From: Axinella damicornis
Taxonomy: Eukaryota; Porifera; Demospongiae; Axinellida; Axinellidae
Assembly (NCBI GenBank): GCA_963931865.1
Contig: OZ007505.1
Location: 16,357,616 to 16,421,615 of the forward strand
Direction: 5' to 3'
DNA length: 64,000 nt
Shown here: one piece after another, positions 1 through 14,400 of the stretch
How positions within the stretch are numbered: the stretch's first letter is position 1
How the letters are laid out: every line of letters starts with the position of its first letter
Program-made: the position numbers and the translations under genes
Notes under the pieces: model-generated
Databases searched by the model: none
The model's input: only the letters and a program-made list of their open reading frames with translations
What the model was told of the DNA's origin: nothing

Positions 1-3000
1 TCCACTGTTCTGACTCCTCCTGAGCTAGTGCAGCAGCACAAGATGCCCTCAGGGGTGCAAAAACAACCAGAGGCACAGCACCGTCTGGAAGCACAATTAT
101 GTTACACCTCACAGCTAGACACTCACCAGTCCACTGTGGAGGTAAGTTCACAGCTTAGCACCCAGCCTGACACACTTCAAGAGTTTGGTACTCGGCTGCC
201 GGCCATGTTGTCCGAGTCGGTACCCCTGCACTCACAGACCACCCCCACACCCTTATCTGACAACAGTCAACTATCAGAAGCAGTGCATAGACATGAGTTT
301 GAACCAGTCGAACATTTTGTAGATCAAGGGACTTCATGTGGAGAGCCCATTAGTGAACCGCCAGCTGTCGTTCAGCTTGAATCTGCAGAGGAACTGTACT
401 CTGAAACGTATATGGAGTCACTGCTTCAGCAAGAGGCATTTCCAAGATCACCAGAAGGGCAAGAGCAGCTGCAATCTGATCATGATATGTCTCAGGCTGA
501 TGACTGTTCACATATCCCTCTAGAAGTGATGGAGATTAAACCACTGGTGAAACAGGGGTTTCACCTTGAACAGTATGTCTCAGAAATGCTACCAGCAGAT
601 GAGACACAGCAGGAAGTGGTGCACACCTCCAGTGATGAAGAGAGCGAATTTGGGAGAATCCATGCAGAGTTGTCCGAAGGGAAGCCACTGGTTGACACAT
701 CTATACTTCAACAAGAACATATGCTGTCTTCTAGTAGCATTTCAGGACCGTTACTTGGTAGTACGCTACAGCAAGCAGTGCTCCCAGATCTTAGCTCAAC
801 TTATGATGCTAGCGACAGTGGAGAAAGGCATACGTTCCCGCAGTCAGGGCGTCAGTCGCCAGAAGGAAATGTTGCTACAGGGTTCTTTTCTGAGATGAAG
901 TCAGAACTTTCACAAATTGTAACGTTGATGCAGGTATCACTGTGGTGTAGGATGCCACTCTCGGCCGTTTCACCTTCCATTTCATCCCTCCTCCTATTTC
1001 CTTCTCTCCTCCCTCTTCCTCCCTTCCCTTCAGACCTCACCCTCCTTCCTTCCTCCTCTCCCCTTCTCCCTCCGTTTACCTCTTCACTTTCCTCTTCAGC
1101 AACCTCCCTCTCCACTTCAAATTACTACAGTAACCTCCCCCCTTCCCTCCAACACACACCTGCACACATAGGATGAGCGAACACAGAGTGCAACATTGCG
1201 CTCAGAACTTGCTAAGCTTGAGGCAGCACTAGAGAAATCTGGAGACCAGACCAGAGAAGAGCTTCGTACTGTTAAACAGATGTTTGAACAGTCAGAGCAG
1301 AGCAGAAATGCCAGTAAGAAGGGGGAGTTAGGTGTATGTGTGTGTGTGTGTGTGTGTGTGCATGTGTGCGTGTGTGCATGTGTGTGTGTGTGCATGTGTG
1401 CATGTGTGTGTGTGTGTGCGTGTGTGCATATGTGCGTGTGCATGCATATGTGCGTGCGTGCGTATGTGTGTGCATGTGTGTGTGCGTGTGTGTGTGTGTG
1501 CATGTGTGTGTGCGTGCGTGTGTGTGTATGTGTAGGGGGGGTTGGATGGTATGTGGTAGGTATGTGAGATGGTGACAGGTAGATATTGGAAGGAAGATAT
1601 ACAGTACTGGTTTGGGGTATGGCCAGCTTGTGAGTGGTGTGTGCAGTGTGTGGAAGTGTAGTATGTGAGTGTTGTGGTCTTTCCTCACAGTGATGGCAGA
1701 GATGGTCCGTCTGACGACCGAGTCCAGTCACCTGAAGCAGGAGAAGGAACGATTGCAGAGTGCTAATGAACATATCACAGAGAAGGCAGCAAACCTGGTA
1801 AGAAATGCAAGCAGAAATTTCTTCTCATTCTATTCCACTTCTGGAACTGGAATCAGGACAGCGGGCTCAGAGTTAATGCAGAGGGAAGCTGTCGTACACA
1901 CCAAACGTTGAACTTGTATATAGTTGGTTAAACTGAAAAAATCAGCCATTTATTGGTATGTCATGCTCACGTGAGATTATGTACCAGGCCCTTCCCACTT
2001 TCCGTACTGGAAACGAGCATAGCCAAAACCTTTGCTCAGCTATGGTTGGCGGACATCCATGTGTTAGAAATTGATGTTTAGTGTCTGACATAATAATACC
2101 ATCTGGGTGAACTTGTGACATCAGATGACATCATTCGTTCCCTCTGTTTGCAGGCAGTGAGTATAGCTACCATGCAGGCACAGCTGGATGAGACCAAGTC
2201 TCGAGCAGAGAGCCTGCAAGACCAAGTATCCTCCCTCCAAGTGAGTGAAAGGAGGAGGAGAGAGAGTAGAGGAGGTAGTGGGAGGGTAGGGGAAGGTGTG
2301 GTTGGTGGGGCGGGACTAGGCTAGTGCATGACGCGCGACCTTCATACTTCAACTTACTGAACCTCGAACTCTGCGGAGAATGTTCGAGAACATTGGGCAT
2401 GGTCCGGAAAGCAGCAGTCGAAGCAGACGCAATCGGGGAGCAGCAGCCGAAGCGGACGGAAACGGTGAACATTAGTTGAAGTGGATAGATGCAATCGGGG
2501 AGCAGCAGCTGAAGCGGACAGAATCGGGGAGCAGCAGCTCTGCACAGAGAGCTGTCCGGCGTGGATTGCTCACATAGGCGAATGAGGGGGAAGTAGTGAG
2601 CGAGCGAAGCTACTTGTAGATTTACAGAAGTTGGATAAAAGTGGTCATACATGCACATACCGTAGTGTCCCGCTAATACGCCCCCTTCGAAAATACGCCC
2701 TCCCCCTCTTTTTCACCCAAGTTCCTGCACAGGGTAGTTTGACTCGTTATAACGCCCCCCTGGTGAGCGTCTTCTAACTACACTTCACTTGCGCAACTTT
2801 GCAGATCTGCAGATCGTCTCTCATGCAGATCGAGTAGTCACCGTTGTCGCAGACGGTACAAGTCACCTCGCTGCCACTCTTCCGCAGGAAATACCAAGAA
2901 ATGTTCCGTGGTTCATGACCGACAGTATTGCTGTTCTTGAGGATGGCCACAGCGAAGCCGAAGGCCCTCGAGTTGAAGTGGCAGCTCTTCTCGCCAATGT

Positions 3001-3577
3001 AGGGAGACCACGCATGATGACCACGAACAGTACTGGCGATCGTTTGTACTTTTGTAACTGTGAACATGAACAGTGCCATAAACGTAGCAAAACTTTTTGT
3101 GGGGGCGTATAATCGAGACTAATTGCGTACTCGAAAATACGCCCCCTCCCCTCTTTGGGCTTGATGTAGTGTACAAAATAGGGGGGCGTATTAACGGGAC
3201 ACTACGGTACATGTAGCTGATATTGTGTGTGACATCTCTTCCCAGAGTGAGTTGAAGGATCAAGAACTGAGGAACGAGAGGCTAGCAGTGAAACTGCAGC
3301 AAAGGTACATGCAACTACAGTGTGTGTGTGTGGGTGCATACGTGTGCATGTGTGTGTGTGTGTGTGTGTGTGTGTTTAAACCAATACATGTATCTTTAAA
3401 CACAGCAGAATTACACAACAATCTGAAATGTAATAGATCATAAAGACAAAACTGCTAATGTCTTGACATATCATGACATGCCTCCAAGCGGTGTATCAAA
3501 GTGTTTTAGTGTGTAGCAATGCACGCACATGCACATGCATGTACATACATGTAACATGTACACACATAACGACATGG

Positions 3578-3608
<31 letters not shown>

Positions 3609-5913
3609 GCACACACGCACACACTCACACACGTGCAGACCAGAGGCGGATGATCTCAAGGCAATGCAACAGGAGCTCTCCTCATTGCACCTGCTGATGG
3701 AGCAATCCTCCAGTGAACATGACAGACAGGTGCAGTTGCTTTCAGTTGAGAAGCAGAGGACCGAAGATGAGAAGACGAGGTGAGGGTATACTCCTATAAT
3801 GAGTATCATGTGAAGATCATGCAAAGTCTACTACCACTGCAGAGTTCGTTTGTTAACCGTCATTCCCATCTGCAGGTTGGAAGAGCAACTTCAAGTAATG
3901 AAGGAAGAGATGAGCTTGCTACCGAAGAAAGAGGATATAACCAGGTCGGAAAGTACTTGAAGCCTCCCTCTAACCTAACCTAGTGGTATGGACGGGAAAG
4001 GGAGGGGAAAATGGTCACTCCAATAAGCACAGTACTTAGAGAGCTGAGACTGGGGTCACTATCCCATTTATGGCAGCTGTTGGTGTGGCATGGTTGTGGC
4101 TTACCATATATTACATGCAGTCATGGTAGATTTTCAGAAGGGAGGGGAGGAGGAGAAGGGAGGGAAGGGAGGGACAGAAGAGAGTGGAGGGGGGGGGGGG
4201 GGGGGGGGGGAGGGTAGGAGAGGAGGGAGGGTGGTAGGGAGGAAGAGTGGGGAGGAGAGTGGGAGGGGAGGGACAGTGGGAGGGAGGGTGGTAGTGTAGG
4301 AAGGGTGGGGAGGAGAATGGGAGGGGAGAGAGGTTGGTAGGGGAGGAGGGTAGGAGAGGAGGAAGAATGGGAGGGGAGAGAGGTTGGTAGGGGAGGAGGG
4401 TAGGAGGGGAGGGAGAATGGGAGGGGAGAGAGGTTGGTAGGGGAGGAGGGTAGGAGGGGAGGGAGAATGGGAGGGGAGTGGCAGGAGGAATATGAGCCCA
4501 TTTGGAGCAACCTGCCAGGGACTGTTCTGCCACGAAATAGATTGTGTAGTGATTAACTTTGATCATGTAGGCTGGAGTTCCAGGTGTCTTCTCTGGAGAA
4601 AGAAGTGGGTGCCAAGCAGGAGGCCATCAGGCAGTGTGAGAACCAGCTAGCTGAGGTACAGGGGAAGTACGAGGCCTGTCCTAAGCCAGAAGTGGTGGAG
4701 AGGTACGTACATGGGCGTGTGCTGAGTATGCACACAGAGAGTTATCAGTGGACACCTGCTGCTCAAGGGGTGTTGCTTACTTGTTTCCTTATTCCCTCAT
4801 GCTGCCACTCCTTCTAGCCGTCACTTCCTCACTGTCTCTCTGTAGGTTCAAGGCAGACATCACTCGCTCAGAGAAGGAAGTGACAGAGGCCAGAGCTTCT
4901 CTAGCAGAGTGAGTCATTGCCCATTGTGAATGTCTCTGTTGACTCCATACATTGTGTATGTACAGTACACGTCACACGTCTTTACAACTGATGCCGAGAT
5001 TCGGAAACCTTTCCTTTTTTGCTGGTTCAAGTTTCTGTTACGAACACATCTCCGGGAGACCTGAAGGTAGATCCAGAAGATCCGTAAGGAAGCTGCATAG
5101 GTGCATACAAAGCCAGTGCTCTTCGGAAGAATCCATCCACATCTTCAGAAGAATCCTTCAGCATCTTCGGAAGAACGCTTCTGATTCTCGCAAGAAGCCT
5201 TCCGGTTTGTAGCGAAGCTGCACCGCAAACACATGTCGGAAAAGCATTCTGAATCTCGGCACAAATTTAAAGATACGTACCGTATGTGCACTCATGCATT
5301 AGCCTTATTCCCAGGCTCCCCCTTGTACGGCAAGAGCGCATAAGTAGATCGCCCGCCCCACGGACGATCTACTTATGCGCTCTTGTGTACGGCGATAGTA
5401 TATGCATATGGACTGAATGATGTACAGCGAGTCATATGAATTGTCCTTCCATTCCCCCGTGAGAGTTCTGCGTTCACATTTTCCAACTCCTGCTCTACAG
5501 ACGAGAGAAGCTGGTTCAGTCCCTGCAAGCTGAGCTGAGGGAGGCACCAAAGCAAGACTATGTTGCCAGGTGCGTGCATTCCTCTCCATGCTACACATCT
5601 CCTTCCATTACGTCTTCTGTACTTCAATTCAGTAAATTCCTAGTCTTGTAATCGATATCTTACTACTCAGTCATTTGAGGTCTGTATAGTGAGAGCCTGT
5701 GTAGTAAAACATCGAAGTCCCTCTCAGTATAATTTTGTGGTGAGCATTGATTGGAATTTTGTTACACTTAGGCTGGAGGGTAATATCAAGGAACAAGACA
5801 CACTCTTGCTAAAGAGAACAGATGAAGCAAGAAGGTATGCTGCACATGTATTTTCTTACACACACACACACACATACTGTAGTCTCGCAAAGAGCACCCA
5901 TGAGTGTGTGTGT

Positions 5914-5966
<53 letters not shown>

Positions 5967-6768
5967 TCTTGTGTTTCTGGATTCACCGTCGGGTGATAAG
6001 GCTGGGTATGAGGTTATGTGTGTGTGGGGTATGAGGTTATGTGTGTGTGTGACTCTTTACATGTTGCATGGTAGCACGAGCGAGCTTCTAGTGCCTCCAT
6101 GTTTTCATTGGTTACTTAACAAGCAGCTGCCATGTTACTATGTACATGCACGTACATGTATGCATGCATATCACTCTCACCCGCTAGTCTGGAGGCGTCA
6201 TGTCAAAAGCTGCAAGTGGAGCTCGAGAAAGCACCAAAACAACAAGATATTGAGAGGTACATGGAGTTGCGCTTAGCCTCGTTCCCAGGCCTTCTCACCC
6301 CAGCATCTGTCGCTTGCAACTGCAAGCGACAAACGCTGGGGTGGGAAGGCCTGGGAACGAGGCTAGAGTTGCTTCCTGCTCTCTGGTATTTGTGTTTGTT
6401 AAGGTTACGGGATACTCGTTTTACCTCCACGTAGCCGTGACTCCCGCATTTGGCAGCTGGAACTTGAGCTGGCAGCTGCTCCCAAACAGGAACGAGTGGA
6501 AAGGTGACACTACACTGTGTGTCTGATGTGTGCGTGTGTGTCTGTGTGTATGTGTGTGTGTGTGTGTCTGTCTGATGTGTGTGTGTGTGTCTGTCTGATG
6601 TGTGTGTGTGTGTGCGTGTGTATGTGTGTGTGTGTGTGTGTATGCGTGTGTGTGTGTGTCAGGTGTGTGTGTGTGTGCGTGTGTGTCTGGTGTGTGTGTG
6701 TGCGTGTGTGTCTGGTGTGTGTGTGTGTGTCTGTCTGATGTGTGCGTGTGTGTGTGTGTGTCTGTCTG

Positions 6769-6801
<33 letters not shown>

Positions 6802-7038
6802 TGTCTGATGTGTGCGTGTGTGTCTGTGTGTATTTGTGTGTGTGTGTCTGTCTGATGTGTGTGTGTGTGTGCGTGTGTATGTGTGTGTGTGTGTGTGTAT
6901 GCGTGTGTGTGTGTGTCAGGTGTGTGTGTGTGTGCGTGTGTGTCTGGTGCGTGTGTGTGTGTCTGTCTGATGTGTGCGTGTGTGTGTGTGTGTCTGTCTG
7001 ATGTGTGTGTGTGTGTGTGTGTGTGTGTGTCTGTCTGA

Positions 7039-7071
<33 letters not shown>

Positions 7072-10000
7072 GTCTGATGTTTGTGTGACGTGTGATGTCT
7101 GCTATTGTTTCTCATGCAGGCTCGAAGAAGAATTGAAGTCACTTCAGGAGCAGCTTAGCTCTGCTCCAAAGCAGCAGCAACTGGACAGGTACAAATTGCT
7201 CTTCCATTGCTACATTTACAGTGTACGAATATGCACCAAATCTACAACCACTGGGTTCATAGCTCAATCTGGCATGCTTGTACAGTGACATTATGATTAT
7301 GAACTCAAATTTCATGGATGGCTTCTCCTGTTTTCCACCTCAGCCTCCAAAGTGCACTGGCTGTGGTACAGTCCTCTCTGCAGCAGGCCAGGGACCAGGT
7401 GCAGGACAAGGAGGCCAGCTGCTCAGCACTCCAGGAACAGATCACACAGGTCTGATTCCCAGTCTCCATACATGGAATAGGGACCTATATAGATGTAGTC
7501 TGGTGATATGCCCTACGCAGCCTTGCTATTGTTTACTTCCAAGTATCCATCAGAGTAGCCAACTTACAGCAAAATATTGCCTCAGGCTGTGCACGTACTT
7601 GTACTCCACGAACACCACTGTCATTTCTATAATCATTTAGAAGCACTATTCTCATTTTTAAGACATGTACTAGGATAATAGCCTTGTGCCCAGGCTTTCC
7701 GTCTCAGATTTTGTCTCACAGCTTTGGATAAACAGTGCCATCACTGGAAACGTTTGTGTGCCCTCCTGGACGGTAAATTGACTCAGTCCTTGCTGATAAT
7801 CATGTGTTCCATGACAATGTTACTTTTGAATCCTGACGTCTCACATTCGGAATCATCCCTAGCTTTCCTTCCGAGTTTTCTCCAAGTCTGGGAGACATAA
7901 TCCTACTGAGCCAGATCCAACATGAGGTTGTCCATTCATTCTGGAGTCTTATAGTTGTTACCCCACGCGCGCATGTGTAAACGGGGTTAAGCAATCGGTT
8001 TTGTCTGTCAGTCAGTCAGTCAGTCGTCTGTCTGTCAGGCGAAAAAAATTGAAATCTCCCCACATACATGTAGACCCTCATAAACCATCGAAATGGAGTC
8101 AAACAATAGCAATTACTGCTCTATGTGTACCTGACTGAAGTCAAGGCGCTTCGTTTCGCTGTATTTCGGCTATTTCCTACTTTTCATAACTATTCATAAC
8201 ATTGGCTCCACCTCTTCGTGACCTCAGAGTCCCATCAAGAACAGGACACACAGTGCATTTGGAAACTTCATGCTTCGAGATGACCGCTAGGAAACAGTGT
8301 TTTCTCACAATCTATGTACTTCACAGACATCATGGCTATTGTTTCGGCTGTTTTTTCCAGCTGTTTCCTATTATTCGTAACATTTGGCCCCACCTCTCCA
8401 GCTTCACAATATAGTATATACGGTAAGCGGTCACTCCCACACCTTGGATATGGCCATACACGAACACGGTATACACGATAGCTGCTGTTCGATGCGCATC
8501 GGCAGAGATGTCACGTCGATTGTAGCTGCACTGCATGCATCCTGGCCCGTAGACGTTCAGCACGGGATATGTGTTCTATGAACACCTCTAGTTTCTTTAA
8601 CATTTACACTCCACGTCCTCCACACAGTTGCATTCAGAGGCCAAGAAGCAGGAAGCCTCTCTGGAAGCTCTGAGAACAGAGTTAGAGCGGTCACACAAGG
8701 ACAGGCATGAAAAGGTGAGTTGGCGTGTCTGTTGCTCTCCTTTCTGTTGATCTTGCTATTGCCAAACTAGTTCGGCTGCTGACTGTCTCCCTCTGGCAAA
8801 GCCTCACTGATATCTCTATAGCCTCTCATGTCGCTGTTTCTGTGCGGTACAGTGATATGTAACCTATTGCTGCAATCATTGATGAACAGATGGCATAGCC
8901 TCGTTCCCACGCGGCCTGGTAACGAGGCTACAGATGGCATGGACAGATGAAAGCACTATCCTTACAGTAGCTCCCTGTCCTCTATCCCTCAGCCTAAAGT
9001 CCTCTTGTTTACCATAGTCGACATGTAGTCTCAAAGCCAAACTAGGTGGCATTTGCACTTGTGCTACGTGCATGCACTTGTTTTCATGACGCAAGGCTGT
9101 CTCTGTTATTTGCAGATGAGCATATTTAATGAAGACATACATATGTACAGTGACCCATACCAGAGAATAGGCTCACCCCAGTTAGTTTGTGTGAGCTGCT
9201 TGAGTGAAGATTGTCTGCATAGCAGCGACATGATATTGGTCGGTGGAGCATCGAAGAGGATGGGTTCCATTGTATACTATACCCAGTCATAGCCTGTACG
9301 TATTCCATTTGACCATGTTTACATACTGTACTGGGTAGGTTGGTTCTAAGCACTATGATTTATATTTGCCGCAACTTCTTGATTCCTTTAACGCTCTTTT
9401 CTTTGTAACTTGGAGGGAATTTACTAGCTACCGTATGTGCAGGAGCTGCTTCTGGCGACCGCCCAGCAGGAGAACAAGCAAGCGAAGAAGCAGGTGGCCC
9501 AGCTAGAGGGCAAGGGGGAGACGAGGTAACAAGAGCTGACCTAGTTCTACCGAAATGTTTGTCATAAAAGCCTAAGATAGGTATGTTTAATGCAATGGTC
9601 CACTTCATCCCACTAGGGAGTCACAAGTGAAGGAGCTGGAAGGGGAAGTTCAGGAATTGAAGAACAGCATCTCTCAGCTGCAGCTCGAGAGAACCGAGCT
9701 CATCACCAAGGTAACGGAGTAACATATGTACCTACACAACAGACTGGTCTAAAGATGAACGCACAGAGATTCCTTTCTGTCCTCTTCAGATGCAAGCTGG
9801 CGAGGGAGCGTCCACTGCCATTAGCCAGCTGGAGCAGGAAAAGGTATGCCGCCTCTAATTCGTACCACCTCCCTCAGTGGGACAGAATTGTTGAACAAAC
9901 ACTTATCCCGTGCTTGAAGCAATGGTAGAACTTGTAGCAATGCAAGACAAATATTGTTTGTATGTTTTTGTTCAGAAATCCCTTCAAGAGAAGCTGGAAG

Positions 10001-11328
10001 GAGCATACTCGTCCATGCAGGAGAAATATGGGGAGTATGAACAGAAACTCGATACTGCCAATACCAAGAATTCTCAAGTACGTTCAGTCTGAGGAGATAC
10101 TATATAGGTATCTTCACACATGAAATTGATAGGGAAGGGATCAGGAATTGAGTGGCTCCCTCCTCTCTCCCAGCTGTCCGACCAGCTGGACTCCGCTCGG
10201 GAGCAGAGTCACCAGCTGGAGGGTCAGCTGCAGAAGAAGGAAGTGGCCCTGACAGCCTTGAACGGCAAGATCGAGCTACTGACTGCTGAGGCACAGGCAA
10301 AGGTGAGTTCAATCTGCAAAATGAATTCTCCTTCTGTGTCTGATGTGAGTGGTATTCTACTGATGGTGTGTATTTCATCTTCTTTCTTGTCCGATGTGTG
10401 CAGGACTCAGCGTTGACCCAGAAGGAGAAGGAGGGTTCCCAGCTGCACCTGGAACTGAAGGAGCAGCTGACAGCCGTGCGAGCAGAGCTCACCGAGTCTC
10501 GGGGCCATAATGAAACCCTGAGGGAAACAATCGACAAGGTTGGGGGTTAAAGTTGTCGTCTGATGATTTCATATTCTGGACAGTGGTATATTTTGTATCT
10601 CCCTCTGAGTTGAGCTATAGCCTTGTTCCCAGGCCCACGCCATTTTCAGTTGCACAAAGAACACGGAGGGCCTGGTATCTTTCCTCACGTGCGTGATGTC
10701 AGGAGCGCATGAGCTGCCAAATTAAGGCGGCGAAGGAGATTGAACTAGTATAGACATGTTGTGTGCCCTCACACTTACGGTCATACCTTATATGGAAGAC
10801 CTTTGTGGTACCGCACAAATGCCAATTTGTCTTTCACACTTTGGCCTCTTGCCGTGTGATGCGTGAATACCTACTACTTCCGCTAGGGCGGGCATGCTGA
10901 GTTTGACACTCCTTTGCCGCCTTTGGCGGCTCATGCGCTCCTGGTGACGTCAAGGGTAGAAAGGTGGTAGATAGGACTTATGGGCACAGTGGGGCTCAGA
11001 ACAGCAAGAAGAGCTAAGGTACCAGGTAACTTACCACACATATCTATCTAGTGGGGGGGGCGACTGTCATATACATCAAGCGTTGAACATGTCGTTGGCT
11101 GAACAATACGTGAAACTTTGCTTTTTTATTCTTCCATTTGTCAACATGCTCATGTGGGAAAGGTTACCAGGCTCTCGCCGCTTTTCCATACTACAAGCGA
11201 TGAAAAGCTGGGCGGGGACCTGGCAACAAGGCTAGAGGCCACCTCTATCAAATTATCCAACTTACGTAGATATATCTGTCTGTCTATCATACCTATCCTA
11301 TCTGTCCATCTAGCTTTCTCTCTATTTA

Positions 11329-11391
<63 letters not shown>

Positions 11392-11404
11392 GTCCGTCTG
11401 TCTA

Positions 11405-11438
<34 letters not shown>

Positions 11439-14400
11439 GTGCAGCTCAAGTCTAGTACTGCAGCCCAAGAGCAGAGTCTAAAGGGGCAGTTGCAGAGTGT
11501 ACAGGAGCAAGCCCAACAGCACATCCAAGACGTATCTGCCCAGCTGCAGGCCAAGGGAGCTGCCATAGAGGAGAAAGAAAGGGAGGCAGGGGAGCAAAGG
11601 AGGAAGCTAGAGGGGGAGATAGCCGCCTTACAGCAGCAGCTGCTGGCAAGGAATGAGGAACTACAGAGCATGGAAAGGGTTGCAAAGGAGGTGAGTACTA
11701 TTGCTACTTCTGTTCCACTCAGCCACTCCATTCAAAGCTCAAAAAAGTGTTTTCTATTGCAGACATCAGCTGGTATACATAATATATACTCTATTTGTAC
11801 GAAGAGTGCACAAAAGGCTTTTGTCTCCCAACAGAACCTTCAAAATGCCAAGAGCACGGAGGAAGGTCTGCAAGGTGAAGTGGAGCAGCTGAGACAACAG
11901 CATTCCAGGGAGAAATTAGCCCTGCAGGGGGAGATCAACTCGGCATCCTCTCAGCTCGCCAGCACAGAGTCCCAGCTGAAATCTGTGCAACAGGAGTTGG
12001 AAGGAAAGACTTCTCTACTCCAGGAGAGAGAAAGGGTTAGTGTCCTATCAGTGCTAATTTATGAGCAGTCACTGAAGGTGTAGTAAGCGGAAGCTAGCCT
12101 GATACAGTACATGTACTAGACGTCATCAGTAGTGACTCTGAGACGTCTGAAGTTGCACGTGTAGTCTACATATTCCAGAAGACGCTCACCCAAGGGCATT
12201 AAAATGGGTCAAACTAGGAACTTCAGCGGTAAAGGGGGGGGGGGGGGGGGGGGGGGGGTGGCATATTCATATTTTTGAAGGGGGCTTATTAGCTGGAGAC
12301 TATGTTACGTGCCTTACATGGCACTGCTATCAGACTCTTTCTTTTACCGGTACTAGGATTTGAATGTACTCCAGAACCAACAAGAGCAGCTGAAGAAAGA
12401 GTTATCAGAAAGCCAGGTATGATTTGATAAGACCAAACTCATACATTTGATGTGGATAGAGTTCTCCTGCTCTGGTTGTTGTATAGGCATCTGCAGAAGC
12501 TGCTGTGACAGAGCTAAAATCTCAGCTCAGCACAAGGGAGGAGAAGATTGGCTCTCTCCAGAAGGAAATATCACACACACAGGTAGCTCCCTACGTGCAT
12601 CCTTTCTACTATTGCATGAGCCATTTGATAGCTGAGACCTTGTCACTCTTCTCCAAGATTCGTCATTGAAATTAATGTCAAATGTTTTCGTATACTACAA
12701 TATGGCACAGTGTATACACTCTTGACCTAGATGTGAGGCTAAATGATGAGTGCATGGTAATCCCAAGTAGTATTACTAGTACCTGTTTTTGAACTGGTCC
12801 CCCAGTGTCCCATCAAGGCCATCAGTCAAACTCAGTGGACTATCTCCACCTAGGTGAAATATTTCTGCTCTAGGTTTCAACTAAGTATATACCTAGACGT
12901 CTGCTATTCAAAGCCCAGCCTTGTTCCCAGGCACTCGGTATTTGGGGAGAAGAGCTCTTCTCCACAATTACCGAGTGCCTGGGAACGAGGCTATTCAAAG
13001 CTATGCCTTTAATTCAAGTGGAAAAAAGTTGCACAAGATTAATATTTGATTTTGAGAGTAACCATCTGGTTCTCTGAAGTAACCTTCTGCGCTTCTCTAG
13101 GGACACCTTCCAATGCTCTGAAAAAGCCTTCCAGTTTGTGGTGCATGAAGCTGCCCCACTAATTTAATGCACTTTGTAGAATAGCATTCCAAAGGACAAT
13201 GTCATCACTATGTGATCTCATCTTTATAGCTGTCCAAGGGGGAGATGGAGGAAAAACTAGCTGCTCAAGTAAGTGAGGTAGTTTCACCAATCTGAATGAA
13301 CTGAAAAGTATGTATGTTGCTTTCCACCCATTGTAGCTTCGTGAAAAGCAGAGGGCCTTGGCTGCCTTGGAGTCTCGGCTGCAGGAGAGCACGGAACAGC
13401 TCAGCTCAACTTGTCAGGACAAAGACAGCATCATCAGTTCCCTGCAGGACCAGGTCCGTGTGAAATGTTGGTGTCTGATACTGCCTCGTTCCCAGGCTCC
13501 CCCCTGCACAGCAAATTTTCGGTGCTGCGCGAAGGGGGGGGGGGGGGGGGGGGGGGGCGGGGAACCCTGGAAATGAGGCTATAATGCATACAAGTAAGAG
13601 ATCTGTGTGTGCTACTGGTAATTCGTTTGTTGGCAATATACCCAGGTGACATCGCTTCAGACTGAGTTGCAGCTGCAAACCCAAGCCCTTGAAGTAAGTG
13701 GAGGCATGCAGTTGTGATTTATTGTATGCCGTAACGGTACATATCTTTAAAATTGACGCCGAGATTTGGAACGCTTTTCCGAAAACCAGAAGGCTTCTTG
13801 CGAGAATCAAAAGGTTTCTTCCGCAGCTTCACTTATGGATCTTCCAGAGCTTCATTTATGCCTTGCGTAGCTGTGTTTAGGTCTTGTGGAGCTGCGTCTG
13901 TAACGGAAAACCAGACCACTGATGGAATCTCGGCATCAATTTAAGGATGTGTACCACGTATGCTCCTCACGGTATAGCACTGATAGCATCCTATTGATTC
14001 CAAAACAGACACAAGTGGGTCAACACGACACGGCAAGACAGCAGCTAGAAGCAAAACTCATGAATGAGACAAAGATGCATGAGGAGGTATGTGTTCCCTT
14101 GCTGCTATGCTGTGTGTGAGTGGTTGAAGTAAATCGGAACATTACACAACTATGATCATCATTGTTTTTTGTGGTACATATCACATACTGAAGTCTTGTT
14201 CACCAGCAGTGTTTGTTGAGAAACCTCGTAGCTGCAAAAATGATGTTGTGGTTAATTAGTTTCTTCACATTCTCCTTGAAATTGTGTTTTTCAGCTCTTG
14301 GTTCTGTTTTCCCCATGTGTAGCTTGGCTCTCTAAAAGAGAGAAACGAACACCAAGAGGAAAGGTTGCAGGTAATGTGTGTACACACACATCATCCCATG

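Noticed and set aside
1117..1773. Long minus-strand frame rich in His/Thr, and plus-strand Cys/Val frames
   Set aside because: Translation of a TG/CA microsatellite; the region is the intron between two well-supported EEA1 exons.
4111..4566. Pro/Leu/Ser-rich frames opposite EEA1 intron 7
   Set aside because: Two frames of the same purine minisatellite; no start context or domain.
6510..7142. 210-codon His/Thr frame on the minus strand
   Set aside because: Artefact of the 540-bp TG array.
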